6,632 nucleotides of DNA from Candidatus Omnitrophota bacterium (GTDB taxonomy: Bacteria > Omnitrophota > Gorgyraeia > Gygaellales > Profunditerraquicolaceae), in the NCBI GenBank assembly GCA_028706895.1, contig JAQTVG010000056.1:1-6632 (forward strand). The letters run 5' to 3'. The position numbers were made by a program, and so were the translations under genes. Under the pieces are notes generated by a model. That model searched no databases. It saw only the letters and a list, made by a program, of their open reading frames with translations, and was not told where the DNA came from. Below, piece after piece: positions 1 through 5,681 of the stretch; position 1 is the stretch's first letter, and the number at the start of each line of letters is the position of its first letter.

Positions 1-290
1 TGGACATGGAAATTGTAGTGCCTGAGGAATATATGGGCCAGATTATCGGAGACTTAAATTCCCGACGGGCAAAGATAAGTTCTCTTACGGTACGAGCGAA
101 TGTGCGCGTAATCAGGAATCATGTTCCCTTGGCAGAAATATTTAATTATGCTACAGTATCACGCTCCTTGACACAAGGGCGAGCATCCTATACAATGGAG
201 CCCTCATTTTACGCCGAGGTGCCTTCACATATAGCGGAGAAAATTATAACTGGGTTTGCATCTGCCGGTTCAACAAGAAAAACCTTTTAA
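1..290 (+). CDS. fusA: Elongation factor G, C-terminal fragment (domain V)
   Basis: This is the 3' end of the EF-G gene, the GTPase that moves tRNAs and mRNA through the ribosome after peptide bond formation. The reading frame is already open at the left edge (first full codon at base 3), so the ATG at base 6 is an internal methionine and the gene starts outside the window. The visible ~95 residues are the ferredoxin-like domain V. They contain the family signature P-E-E-Y-M-G-x-I-I-G-D-L-N-S-R-R, then H-V-P-L-A-E-I-F-x-Y-A-T, and T-Q-G-R-A-S-Y-T-M-E. The position after S-R-R is Ala, where Gly is usual. The protein ends K-T-F with a TAA stop, 24 bases before tuf, which is the standard str-operon arrangement. 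The GTPase domain lies outside the window, so I cannot say whether this is the main EF-G or a paralogue, although the location favours the main one. Confidence 0.95.
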   Translation, partial: DMEIVVPEEYMGQIIGDLNSRRAKISSLTVRANVRVIRNHVPLAEIFNYATVSRSLTQGRASYTMEPSFYAEVPSHIAEKIITGFASAGSTRKTF

Positions 291-301
291 TAAAGCATAA
301 C

Positions 302-310
302 AGGAGGTGA
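302..310 (+). promoter_or_regulatory. Strong Shine-Dalgarno site for tuf
   Basis: AGGAGGTGA lies four bases before the tuf ATG. It is a full-length complement of the usual 16S rRNA 3' tail and the strongest ribosome binding site in the window. That fits the very high expression expected of EF-Tu and contrasts with several downstream starts that have no recognisable site. Confidence 0.9.
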
Positions 311-314
311 AGTA

Positions 315-1517
315 ATGGCTAAAGAAAAGTTTGTAAGGTCAAAACCGCACGTGAATATCGGGACCATCGGTCACATCGATCATGGTAAAACAACATTGAC
401 TGCAGCTATTACAAAGGTATTGTCAAAACTGGGTAAAGCTACAGCAAGGGATTACGCTGATATTGCTAAAGGCGGTACAGTAAGAGACGAAACGAAGGTT
501 GTTACTATTTCCGTCGCGCACGTTGAATATGAAACAGATACGCGCCACTACGCGCACATAGACTGCCCTGGGCACGCCGATTATATCAAGAACATGATTA
601 CCGGTGCCGCGCAGATGGACGGTGCCATACTGGTTGTTTCTGCTGCTGACGGCCCGATGCCCCAGACAAGAGAGCATATTCTTTTGGCAAGGCAGGTAAA
701 CGTTCCATCAATGGTAGTGTTTTTAAATAAAGTTGATTTAGTAACGGATAAAGAACTTCTGGACTTAGTTGAAATGGAAGTCAGGGAGTTACTTACAAAA
801 TATGGTTATCCCGGAGACAAGACTCCTATAATCAAAGGTAGCGCTTCTAAGGCATTGGCAACAGATGATCCAGCCAGTGAAGATGCCAAGCCCATATTAG
901 AGCTTATGAAAGCATGCGATGAGTTTATACCTATTCCTGTAAGGGATTTGGATAAGCCTTTACTTATGGCTGTTGAAGATGTTTTTAGCATTGAAGGTAG
1001 AGGTACAGTCGGTACAGGAAGAATTGAGAGAGGAAAAGTCAAAATAAACGAAGAAGTAGAGTTAGTCGGTTTAAGGCCGGAAGTAAAGAAAACAGTAGTC
1101 ACAGGAATAGAGATGTTCAGGAAACTTTTAGAGGAAGGCCAGGCTGGCGATAATGTAGGTTTATTATTGCGCGGCGTGGAAAAGGATGATATAGAGCGCG
1201 GCATGGTTATAGCTGCACCTAAATCCATCACTCCTCATACGAAGTTTAAAGCTCAAGTTTACATATTGAGCAAAGAAGAAGGCGGAAGGCATACACCGTT
1301 CTTTGCCGGTTATAGGCCTCAATTTTATTTCCGCACTACCGATGTTACGGGAAGCTGCAAGCTTCCTCAGGGCGTTGAAATGGTTATGCCCGGAGATAAC
1401 GTCAACCTGGAAATAGAGTTGATTATACCTATTGCTATGGAGAAAGAATCGCGTTTCGCTATCCGTGAAGGCGGCCGCACAGTAGGTGCCGGCGTTGTTA
1501 CAGAGATTATTGCTTAA
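315..1517 (+). CDS. tuf: Elongation factor Tu with an atypical switch I
   Basis: EF-Tu carries aminoacyl-tRNA to the ribosomal A site as a GTP complex. The 400 residues cover the GTPase domain and beta-barrel domains 2 and 3 without interruption. Visible motifs are the P-loop G-H-I-D-H-G-K-T (19-26), D-C-P-G-H (83-87) with the catalytic His at 87, N-K-V-D (138-141) and G-S-A-S (175-178). Domain 2 has G-R-G-T-V (228-232), with Gly at 233 where Val or Ala is common. Domain 3 has G-G-R-H-T-P-F-F (323-330) and R-E-G-G-R-T-V-G-A-G-V-V (384-395). The odd part is switch I. The usual E-E-K-A-R-G-I-T-I is replaced around residues 52-65 by a segment ending D-E-T-K-V-V-T-I, with two extra residues before D-C-P-G-H. 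The Mg-binding Thr remains (T64), but the Arg-Gly pair before it is lost. From memory, planctomycete EF-Tu has a near-identical segment. Identity as EF-Tu is certain; whether a second tuf copy exists elsewhere cannot be seen. Confidence 0.98.
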   Translation: MAKEKFVRSKPHVNIGTIGHIDHGKTTLTAAITKVLSKLGKATARDYADIAKGGTVRDETKVVTISVAHVEYETDTRHYAHIDCPGHADYIKNMITGAAQMDGAILVVSAADGPMPQTREHILLARQVNVPSMVVFLNKVDLVTDKELLDLVEMEVRELLTKYGYPGDKTPIIKGSASKALATDDPASEDAKPILELMKACDEFIPIPVRDLDKPLLMAVEDVFSIEGRGTVGTGRIERGKVKINEEVELVGLRPEVKKTVVTGIEMFRKLLEEGQAGDNVGLLLRGVEKDDIERGMVIAAPKSITPHTKFKAQVYILSKEEGGRHTPFFAGYRPQFYFRTTDVTGSCKLPQGVEMVMPGDNVNLEIELIIPIAMEKESRFAIREGGRTVGAGVVTEIIA

Positions 1518-1565
1518 GTGTCAGTTTATATCAGCCTGTAAGAGAAATTGGGAGATTTATATTAA

Positions 1566-1871
1566 ATGAACATGCAGAAGATACGCATAAAACTTAAAGC
1601 CTACGACCATCGTCTTTTGGACCAGGCAGTAGAAGAGATTGTGGAGACCGTTAAAAGCACGGGCGCGAAGATTTCCGGCCCTGTGCCATTACCTACAAAA
1701 AGAGAGATTTATACGGTATTGCGTTCTCCGGTCATTGATAAGAAATCGCGCGAGCAGTTTGAATTGTCTACGCACAAGCGCCTTATCGATATATTCGAGC
1801 CTACGTCAAAGACGATTGATTCGTTAAGGAAATTAAATCTTCCTGCAGGCGTGGATGTGGAAATTAAATAA
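1566..1871 (+). CDS. rpsJ: 30S ribosomal protein S10
   Basis: S10 sits in the 30S head, and in many bacteria it also acts as NusE in antitermination. The 101 residues match the family from I-R-I-K-L-K-A-Y-D-H (6-15) through P-L-P-T-K-R (41-46) and S-R-E-Q-F-E (61-66) to A-G-V-D-V-E-I (94-100). The start at 1566 is chosen over the in-frame ATG at 1572 because a GGGAG site at 1550-1554 lies 11 bases from the first and 17 from the second. The loop that normally reads S-P-H-V-N-K is S-P-V-I-D-K here (54-59), so the usual His56 is Val and Val57 is Ile by E. coli numbering, which aligns without a gap. R68 of the usual I-R-T-H is Ser. It lies 48 bases after tuf, the longer of the two str–S10 junction gaps being the one downstream. 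It is the first gene of the S10 operon. Confidence 0.97.
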   Translation: MNMQKIRIKLKAYDHRLLDQAVEEIVETVKSTGAKISGPVPLPTKREIYTVLRSPVIDKKSREQFELSTHKRLIDIFEPTSKTIDSLRKLNLPAGVDVEIK

Positions 1872-1918
1872 ACCGTTATTTTGTTAAATTGACAGTAAAC
1901 AAGACAATTAGCGGTTTA
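1869..1918 (+). promoter_or_regulatory. Long imperfect hairpin between rpsJ and rplC
   Basis: The gap after rpsJ can fold into one long stem. Bases 1869-1878 pair with 1909-1918 (ten pairs, one of them T-G), starting at the rpsJ stop codon. After a small internal loop, 1881-1885 pair with 1903-1907 (five pairs, one of them G-T), closing a 17-base loop. No T-tract follows, so it is not a classical terminator. It ends 13 bases before the rplC ribosome binding site. A role in RNA processing, stability or ribosomal-protein feedback is possible but is inference. In E. coli the known L4-controlled S10 leader lies upstream of rpsJ, not here. Confidence 0.55.
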
Positions 1919-1940
1919 GGGGTATTACTTTAAGGAAAAA

Positions 1941-2564
1941 ATGTCTGGAATATTAGGAAAAAAATTGGGTATGACACAAGTTTTTAGCGGTGACGGCAAG
2001 AAAATGGTTCCTGTTACGGCTATCGAGGCGGGCCCTTGCCTTATCTTGGCTGTAAAAGAAAAACATATACAGCTGGGGTTTGGGCCTATTGCTGAGAAAC
2101 GCCTGAAAAAACCGCAAGCCAAATATTTTGCCAAACTGAAAATCGCCCCGCAAAAATTAGTTAAGGAAGTTTTAAGAGAAGCGGACAAGGAATATAAAGT
2201 CGGCGATGAGGTTAAGGTAGATTTGTTTAAGGCAGGGGATTTCCTGGATATAACAGGGACTTCTCTTGGTAAAGGTTTCCAGGGCGGTATGAAGCGCTGG
2301 AATTGGCACGGCGGGCCTCAAACACACGGCTCAACGTCGCATCGCCGTGTCGGGTCATTAGGTTCAAGCACAACGCCCGGCCGGGTCTGGAAAGGGCATC
2401 ACTTACCGGGCCATATGGGGGCGCATAGAGTTACAGTGCAGAATCTGGAAGTAATAAAAGTAGACGCGCAGAATAACATTTTGCTGGTAAAAGGCGCTGT
2501 TCCCGGATATAAGAATAATTATTTAATCATAAAAACAGCAAAGAAAAAGAAAAACAAAAAATAA
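1941..2564 (+). CDS. rplC: 50S ribosomal protein L3
   Basis: L3 is an early-assembly 50S protein whose central extension reaches toward the peptidyl-transferase centre. The 207 residues begin G-I-L-G-K-K-L-G-M-T-Q-V-F. The diagnostic core runs from D-I-T-G-T-S-L-G-K-G-F-Q-G (103-115) through T-H-G (128-130), T-P-G-R-V (145-149) and G-H-M-G (157-160) to R-V-T-V-Q-N-L-E (163-170). Two departures from the E. coli protein are visible. About six residues are missing near 38-43, where the usual D-G-Y-x-A element would be. In addition G-S-L-G-S (138-142) has Ser where E. coli has the glutamine (Q150) methylated by PrmB, so that modification cannot occur at this position. The C-terminus is a lysine-rich tail (199-207), encoded by an A-rich stretch that also forms the rplD start region. 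AAGGA at 1932-1936 lies four bases before the ATG. Confidence 0.98.
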   Translation: MSGILGKKLGMTQVFSGDGKKMVPVTAIEAGPCLILAVKEKHIQLGFGPIAEKRLKKPQAKYFAKLKIAPQKLVKEVLREADKEYKVGDEVKVDLFKAGDFLDITGTSLGKGFQGGMKRWNWHGGPQTHGSTSHRRVGSLGSSTTPGRVWKGHHLPGHMGAHRVTVQNLEVIKVDAQNNILLVKGAVPGYKNNYLIIKTAKKKKNKK

Positions 2565-2565
2565 A

Positions 2566-3234
2566 ATGGAAGCAATTACTTTACCCGTATACAACGTAGA
2601 AGGAAAAGAAATAGATTCGCTTAAACTTGACCATGCTGTTTTTGACGGCGAGATTAATACCGCAGCCATATACCAGGCAGTCCTGGCTTACAGGGCATCT
2701 CACAGGAAAGGATTGGCATCCACAAAGACAATGGGCGAAGTTTCAGGCGGCGGCCGTAAACCCTGGAAACAAAAAGGCACCGGCCGCGCAAGAGTCGGGT
2801 CAACACGTTCGCCTTTATGGCGCCATGGCGGTGTTGTCTTCGGCCCGCACCCCAGGAATTTTTCCTTTTCCTTACCGGCAAAAATAAAAAATTTAGCGTT
2901 AAAATCCAGCCTCAACGCCAAAGTAAACGAAAGTAACTTTATACTGCTGGATGCTTTTAAATTAGACAGCCCGAAGACCAAGGAAGCCGTTAAAATATTT
3001 TCTAATTTAAAAATAAATCAGGCGAAAAATAAAAAGAACGCAAAGAGCAAAATTTTAAAAACACTTTTATTGTTAGATAAAATGGATGAGAATTTAAAAC
3101 TGGCTTTACGCAATATAGATTTCTTAACCGTCGGCCGCGCCCATGATGCTCACACCTACGAAGTATTAGCGGCAAATAAAATAATCGTAACTAAAGAGGC
3201 CTTAAAAGAATTAATTAATAGGTTGAAAAAATGA
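2566..3234 (+). CDS. rplD: 50S ribosomal protein L4 with a lysine-rich insertion
   Basis: L4 binds 23S rRNA, and its long loop lines the exit tunnel; in E. coli it also represses its own operon. The loop is intact: G-G-G-R-K-P-W-K-Q-K-G-T-G-R-A-R (61-76), then R-S-P-L-W-R-H-G-G (81-89) and F-G-P-H-P-R (92-97). At 222 residues it is longer than the 201 of E. coli. About 13 of the extra residues form a lysine- and asparagine-rich insertion at roughly 151-165, before the conserved L-L-L-L-D-K-M-D-E-N-L (167-177). The reading frame is clean across it, so it is not a frameshift artefact. The ATG comes one base after the rplC stop, in A-rich sequence with no Shine-Dalgarno motif, so translation is probably coupled to rplC. 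The TGA stop overlaps the rplW start. Whether L4 regulates this operon cannot be told from the sequence. Confidence 0.97.
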   Translation: MEAITLPVYNVEGKEIDSLKLDHAVFDGEINTAAIYQAVLAYRASHRKGLASTKTMGEVSGGGRKPWKQKGTGRARVGSTRSPLWRHGGVVFGPHPRNFSFSLPAKIKNLALKSSLNAKVNESNFILLDAFKLDSPKTKEAVKIFSNLKINQAKNKKNAKSKILKTLLLLDKMDENLKLALRNIDFLTVGRAHDAHTYEVLAANKIIVTKEALKELINRLKK

Positions 3235-3506
3235 TTTCTCATGATATAATTAAAGCTTTGCTGCGGACTGAAAAATCAACTGTGTATGAACCGGACGCCA
3301 AATATCTTTTTCTGGTAAATAAGACAGCTAATAAAATTCAAATCAAGCGCGCGGTAGAAGAGATATACAAAGTAAAAGTAAAAGCGGTAAATACTCTTAT
3401 CTCCTGCGGGAAGTTAAAAAAAGTAAGGTATCAGCTCGGCAGGACGCCGGATTTAAAGCAGGCAGTAGTCACTTTAAAAGAAGGACAAAAAATAGTAACA
3501 TCATAA
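3231..3506 (+). CDS. rplW: 50S ribosomal protein L23
   Basis: L23 sits at the exit of the peptide tunnel, where trigger factor and the signal recognition particle dock in bacteria. The 91 residues are slightly shorter than the E. coli protein. They show the family pattern I-I-K-x-L-L-R-T-E-K-S (6-16), then Y-L-F-L-V-N-K-x-A-N-K-I-Q-I-K-R-A-V-E (25-43), V-K-A-V-N-T (50-55) and T-L-K-E-G-Q-K-I (81-88). The usual D-W-K-K-A before the last strand is D-L-K-Q-A here. The start overlaps the rplD stop as ATGA, a typical coupled junction; a weak AGGT at 3220-3223 is the only possible ribosome binding site. The gene ends TAA four bases before rplB. Confidence 0.95.
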   Translation: MISHDIIKALLRTEKSTVYEPDAKYLFLVNKTANKIQIKRAVEEIYKVKVKAVNTLISCGKLKKVRYQLGRTPDLKQAVVTLKEGQKIVTS

Positions 3507-3510
3507 AAAT

Positions 3511-4347
3511 ATGGGCATAAAAAAATATAGACCTACAACACCTTCAAGGCGCTGGATGACAGGCCACGATTTTCAGGAAATAACTAAAGATAGCCCTGAG
3601 AAATCATTAACACTTCCCCTTAAGAGGACCGGCGGCAGAAACGCTTATGGCCGCATAACCGTAAGGCACAAGGGCGGTGGGCATAAAAGATTATTGCGGA
3701 TTATTGATTTCAAAAGAGATCTGCTTGAGGTATCCGCGAAGGTAATCGCGATTGAATATGACCCTAACCGTACAGCGCGCCTGGCCTTGGTAGAATATCC
3801 GGATAAGAAGAGAAAGTATATAATCTGCCCGAATGGATTAAAAGTAGGCGTTGAAATCATTTCTTCTAATGAAAAGAGTGTAGAAATCAAGATCGGTAAT
3901 ACCGCTCTTTTAAGATACATACCGTCAGGGACCATGATTCATAATATTGAATTAGTTAAAGGTATGGGCGGCCAGATTGTGAGAAGCGCAGGCGGTGCCG
4001 CGCAAATTATGGCAAAAGACGAAGAGTTTGCTCATGTAAAACTTCCTTCCGGGGAAGTAAGGCGCGTGAGCCTTGATTGCCATGCTACAATAGGCCAGGT
4101 CAGCAACATAGACCATGAAAAAATCAGCTGGGGCAAGGCAGGAAGGATGCGCTGGCGGGGTATAAGGCCGACTGTAAGAGGTTTAGCAATGAATCCTGTA
4201 GACCATCCGCACGGAGGCGGTGAAGGAAAATCCGGGCAAGGTAATCCGCATCCCGTAACTCCCTGGGGCAAGCCTACAAAAGGATACCGCACCAGGAACC
4301 GTAAAAAGTACTCAAATAAGTTTATTGTTAAAAGAAGGAAGCCATAA
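3511..4347 (+). CDS. rplB: 50S ribosomal protein L2
   Basis: L2 is a primary 23S rRNA-binding protein needed for subunit association and for peptidyl-transferase activity. The 278 residues are close to the usual 273-277. They carry the N-terminal R-P-T-T-P-S-R-R (7-14), the RNA-binding R-H-K-G-G-G-H-K-R (52-60), I-E-Y-D-P-N-R-T-A (81-89) and G-G-x-A-Q-I-M-A-K-D (161-170). The near-invariant N-P-V-D-H-P-H-G-G-G-E-G (228-239) follows, with His232 matching the functionally important His229 of E. coli. The C-terminus, T-R-N-R-K-K-Y-S-N-K-F-I-V-K-R-R, is lysine/arginine-rich as usual. The ATG is only four bases after the rplW stop and has no Shine-Dalgarno motif at normal distance; the nearest AAGGA ends about 25 bases upstream inside rplW. 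Coupled translation is therefore likely. Confidence 0.98.
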   Translation: MGIKKYRPTTPSRRWMTGHDFQEITKDSPEKSLTLPLKRTGGRNAYGRITVRHKGGGHKRLLRIIDFKRDLLEVSAKVIAIEYDPNRTARLALVEYPDKKRKYIICPNGLKVGVEIISSNEKSVEIKIGNTALLRYIPSGTMIHNIELVKGMGGQIVRSAGGAAQIMAKDEEFAHVKLPSGEVRRVSLDCHATIGQVSNIDHEKISWGKAGRMRWRGIRPTVRGLAMNPVDHPHGGGEGKSGQGNPHPVTPWGKPTKGYRTRNRKKYSNKFIVKRRKP

Positions 4348-4349
4348 TT

Positions 4350-4637
4350 ATGCCGCGCTCACTTAAAAAAGGACCGTTTGTAGAAGGAAGATTATTAGAG
4401 AAAGCAGAGAGGGCCCGCCGTTCAGGCGTGCGCCAGGCGATAAAAACCTGGTCAAGGCGTTCAACAATAGTGCCTGATTTCGTGGGATTAACTTTTGCGG
4501 TATACGATGGTAAAAAGCATATACCGATTTTTGTTACCGAAAATATGGTTGGCCATAAATTAGGCGAGTTTGCGCCTAGCCGTATATTCAGAAAACACGG
4601 CGGCGTAAAAGCAAAGAAAGCTCCGGAAAAGACATAA
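4350..4637 (+). CDS. rpsS: 30S ribosomal protein S19
   Basis: S19 lies in the 30S head near the A-site finger and takes part in intersubunit bridges. The 95-residue protein starts with the signature P-R-S-L-K-K-G-P-F-V (2-11). It continues with I-K-T-W-S-R-R-S-T-I (31-40) and the most conserved block, V-T-E-N-M-V-G-H-K-L-G-E-F-A-P-S-R (62-78). The usual F-V-G-H-T segment is F-V-G-L-T, so His is replaced by Leu. AAGGA at 4335-4339 lies ten bases before the ATG, inside the end of rplB, and the gap from rplB is only two bases. The gene stops one base before rplV. Confidence 0.97.
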   Translation: MPRSLKKGPFVEGRLLEKAERARRSGVRQAIKTWSRRSTIVPDFVGLTFAVYDGKKHIPIFVTENMVGHKLGEFAPSRIFRKHGGVKAKKAPEKT

Positions 4638-4638
4638 T

Positions 4639-4974
4639 ATGATTGCAAAAGCAGAAGCAAAATTTTTAAGGATTTCTCCGGTTAAAGCAAGGCAGGTAGT
4701 AGATTTAATCCGCCATAAGAATGTTTTGGCAGCTGCCGCGATCCTTGCCAACCTGAATAAAGGGCCTTGCGCATTCTTAAAGAAAATATTAAAACAGGCC
4801 GTAGCCAATGCCAAGGTAAAAGGGTTCAACCCGGAACAGCTTTATATATCAAAGTTAGTTTGCAACGAAGGGCCGAGATGGAAGAGGTTTAAGGCAGCAG
4901 CATTCGGCAGGGCAGCACCTATAAAGAAAAGAACCTCTCATATCAGTATAGAATTAGATATAAAGGAGAATTAA
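4639..4974 (+). CDS. rplV: 50S ribosomal protein L22 with a divergent tunnel loop
   Basis: L22 binds 23S rRNA, and its beta-hairpin reaches into the exit tunnel, where it forms part of the constriction with L4. The 111 residues contain R-I-S-P-V-K-A-R-Q-V-V-D-L-I-R (11-25), a helix ending A-V-A-N-A-K (54-59), and the C-terminal strand K-K-R-T-S-H-I-S-I (96-104). The hairpin is recognisable by E-G-P (77-79) and G-R-A (90-92), but the usual tip P-R-A-K is A-A-A-F (86-89). This removes a proline and an arginine (E. coli P87 and R88), and Trp precedes the conserved K-R pair. Macrolide-resistance changes in E. coli map to this hairpin. The start is one base after the rpsS stop with no clear ribosome binding site. 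The stop overlaps the rpsC start by one base (TAATG). Confidence 0.97.
   Translation: MIAKAEAKFLRISPVKARQVVDLIRHKNVLAAAAILANLNKGPCAFLKKILKQAVANAKVKGFNPEQLYISKLVCNEGPRWKRFKAAAFGRAAPIKKRTSHISIELDIKEN
4962..4968 (+). promoter_or_regulatory. Shine-Dalgarno site for rpsC
   Basis: AAAGGAG sits five bases before the rpsC ATG, inside the last codons of rplV. Together with the TAATG stop-start overlap it fixes the rpsC start and suggests S3 can recruit ribosomes independently as well as by coupling. Confidence 0.8.
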
Positions 4975-5663
4975 TGGGACAAAAGGTAAGTCCGTTTCTA
5001 CAGAGAATAGGTTTTATCAGGACCTGGCACAGCAGATGGTTTGCTAAGCCCAAGGATTACGCAAAGTTTATCCAGGAGGATTACAAGGTCAGGAAATTTA
5101 TCAAAAGCAGGTTTAAGCAGGCGGCTATTTCAAAGGTCGTAATAGAGAGATTGGCAGAGCGGATTAAAATCCGTATATTCAGCGCCCGTCCCGGAATAAT
5201 AATCGGCCGTCACGGTTCCGATATTGAGCGTTTAAGGGAAGATTTGAATGGCATGTTAAAAAAAGAGATGTCTATTGATATAGAAGAGATAAAAAATCCG
5301 GCGTTAGATGCGCAACTGGTTGCGGAAAATGTGGCATTACAGCTGGAGAAGAGAATCGCGTTTCGCCGCGCCATAAAAAGGGCAATTGAACAGACAATGA
5401 GTTCAGGCGGCAAAGGCATAAAGATAAGCTGCGCAGGCAGGCTTGGCGGCGCTGAAATGTCGCGCACCGAGACTTATAAACAGGGCTCTATACCGCTAGC
5501 CACTTTACGCGCAGACATTGATTATGGTTTCGCAGAAAGCCTCACTACCTTCGGGTTAATCGGTATTAAAGTCTGGCTTTATAAGGGCGATGTGCTTATT
5601 AAGAAGGCAGTTGAGGAAATTGAAGCTGAAAATGTAAAAGTCCCGGCACAAAAGCCGGCATAA
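4974..5663 (+). CDS. rpsC: 30S ribosomal protein S3
   Basis: S3 lies at the mRNA entry channel of the 30S subunit and contributes to the ribosome's helicase activity. The 229 residues show M-G-Q-K-V at the start, a type II KH domain with A-R-P-G-I-I-I-G-R-H-G (71-81) whose G-x-x-G loop is G-R-H-G, and F-R-R-A-I-K-R-A (130-137). R131, R132 and K135 in that block match the residues linked to helicase activity in E. coli, with no gap in numbering. G-R-L-G-G-A-E (155-161), T-L-R-A-D-I-D-Y (177-184) and G-I-K-V-W (197-201) follow. The N-terminal motif that usually reads V-H-P-x-G-x-R-L-G is V-S-P-F-L-Q-R-I-G, so His and Gly are lost. The end lacks the long basic tail of E. coli and finishes Val-Pro-Ala-Gln-Lys-Pro-Ala. 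The gene is 18 bases before rplP. Confidence 0.97.
   Translation: MGQKVSPFLQRIGFIRTWHSRWFAKPKDYAKFIQEDYKVRKFIKSRFKQAAISKVVIERLAERIKIRIFSARPGIIIGRHGSDIERLREDLNGMLKKEMSIDIEEIKNPALDAQLVAENVALQLEKRIAFRRAIKRAIEQTMSSGGKGIKISCAGRLGGAEMSRTETYKQGSIPLATLRADIDYGFAESLTTFGLIGIKVWLYKGDVLIKKAVEEIEAENVKVPAQKPA
5643..5658 (+). other. Small GC hairpin at the end of rpsC
   Basis: CCGGC and GCCGG form a five-base stem around a six-base loop within the last rpsC codons, ending a few bases before the stop. No T-run follows, so it is unlikely to be a terminator. It may be chance in coding DNA. Confidence 0.3.
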
Positions 5664-5672
5664 AATAGAAGC

Positions 5673-5676
5673 GAGG
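5673..5676 (+). promoter_or_regulatory. Ribosome binding site deciding the rplP start
   Basis: GAGG ends five bases before the ATG at 5682 and fourteen before the second in-frame ATG at 5691. This favours the upstream start, giving a Met-Val-Leu extension on the usual M-P-K-R beginning of L16. Confidence 0.6.
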
Positions 5677-5681
5677 ATGAA

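Noticed and set aside
6..290. A complete 94-residue protein starting at the ATG at base 6
   Set aside because: The frame is open to the left edge and the residues are EF-G domain V, so the methionine is internal.
806..1231. A 141-codon open frame on the reverse strand inside tuf
   Set aside because: It lies wholly within the highly conserved EF-Tu gene, its translation resembles no family I recognise, and nothing suggests an independent start. It is a by-product of codon use in tuf.
1491..1565. A promoter for rpsJ around the tuf-rpsJ gap
   Set aside because: TTGTTA- and TTATAT-like hexamers exist but their spacings are far from 17 bases.
1889..1894. A perfect TTGACA that could be a -35 promoter box in the rpsJ-rplC gap
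   Set aside because: No TATAAT-like sequence lies 15-19 bases downstream (the region reads CGGTTT). The box also falls in the loop of the proposed hairpin.
2535..2566. A-rich end of rplC as a programmed frameshift site
   Set aside because: L3 ends normally in a lysine-rich tail and rplD has its own ATG one base after the stop. No overlapping frame or stimulatory structure is evident.
5643..5665. GC hairpin at the end of rpsC as an intrinsic terminator
   Set aside because: No T-tract follows and rplP starts 18 bases after the stop with a good ribosome binding site. The stem is only five pairs.
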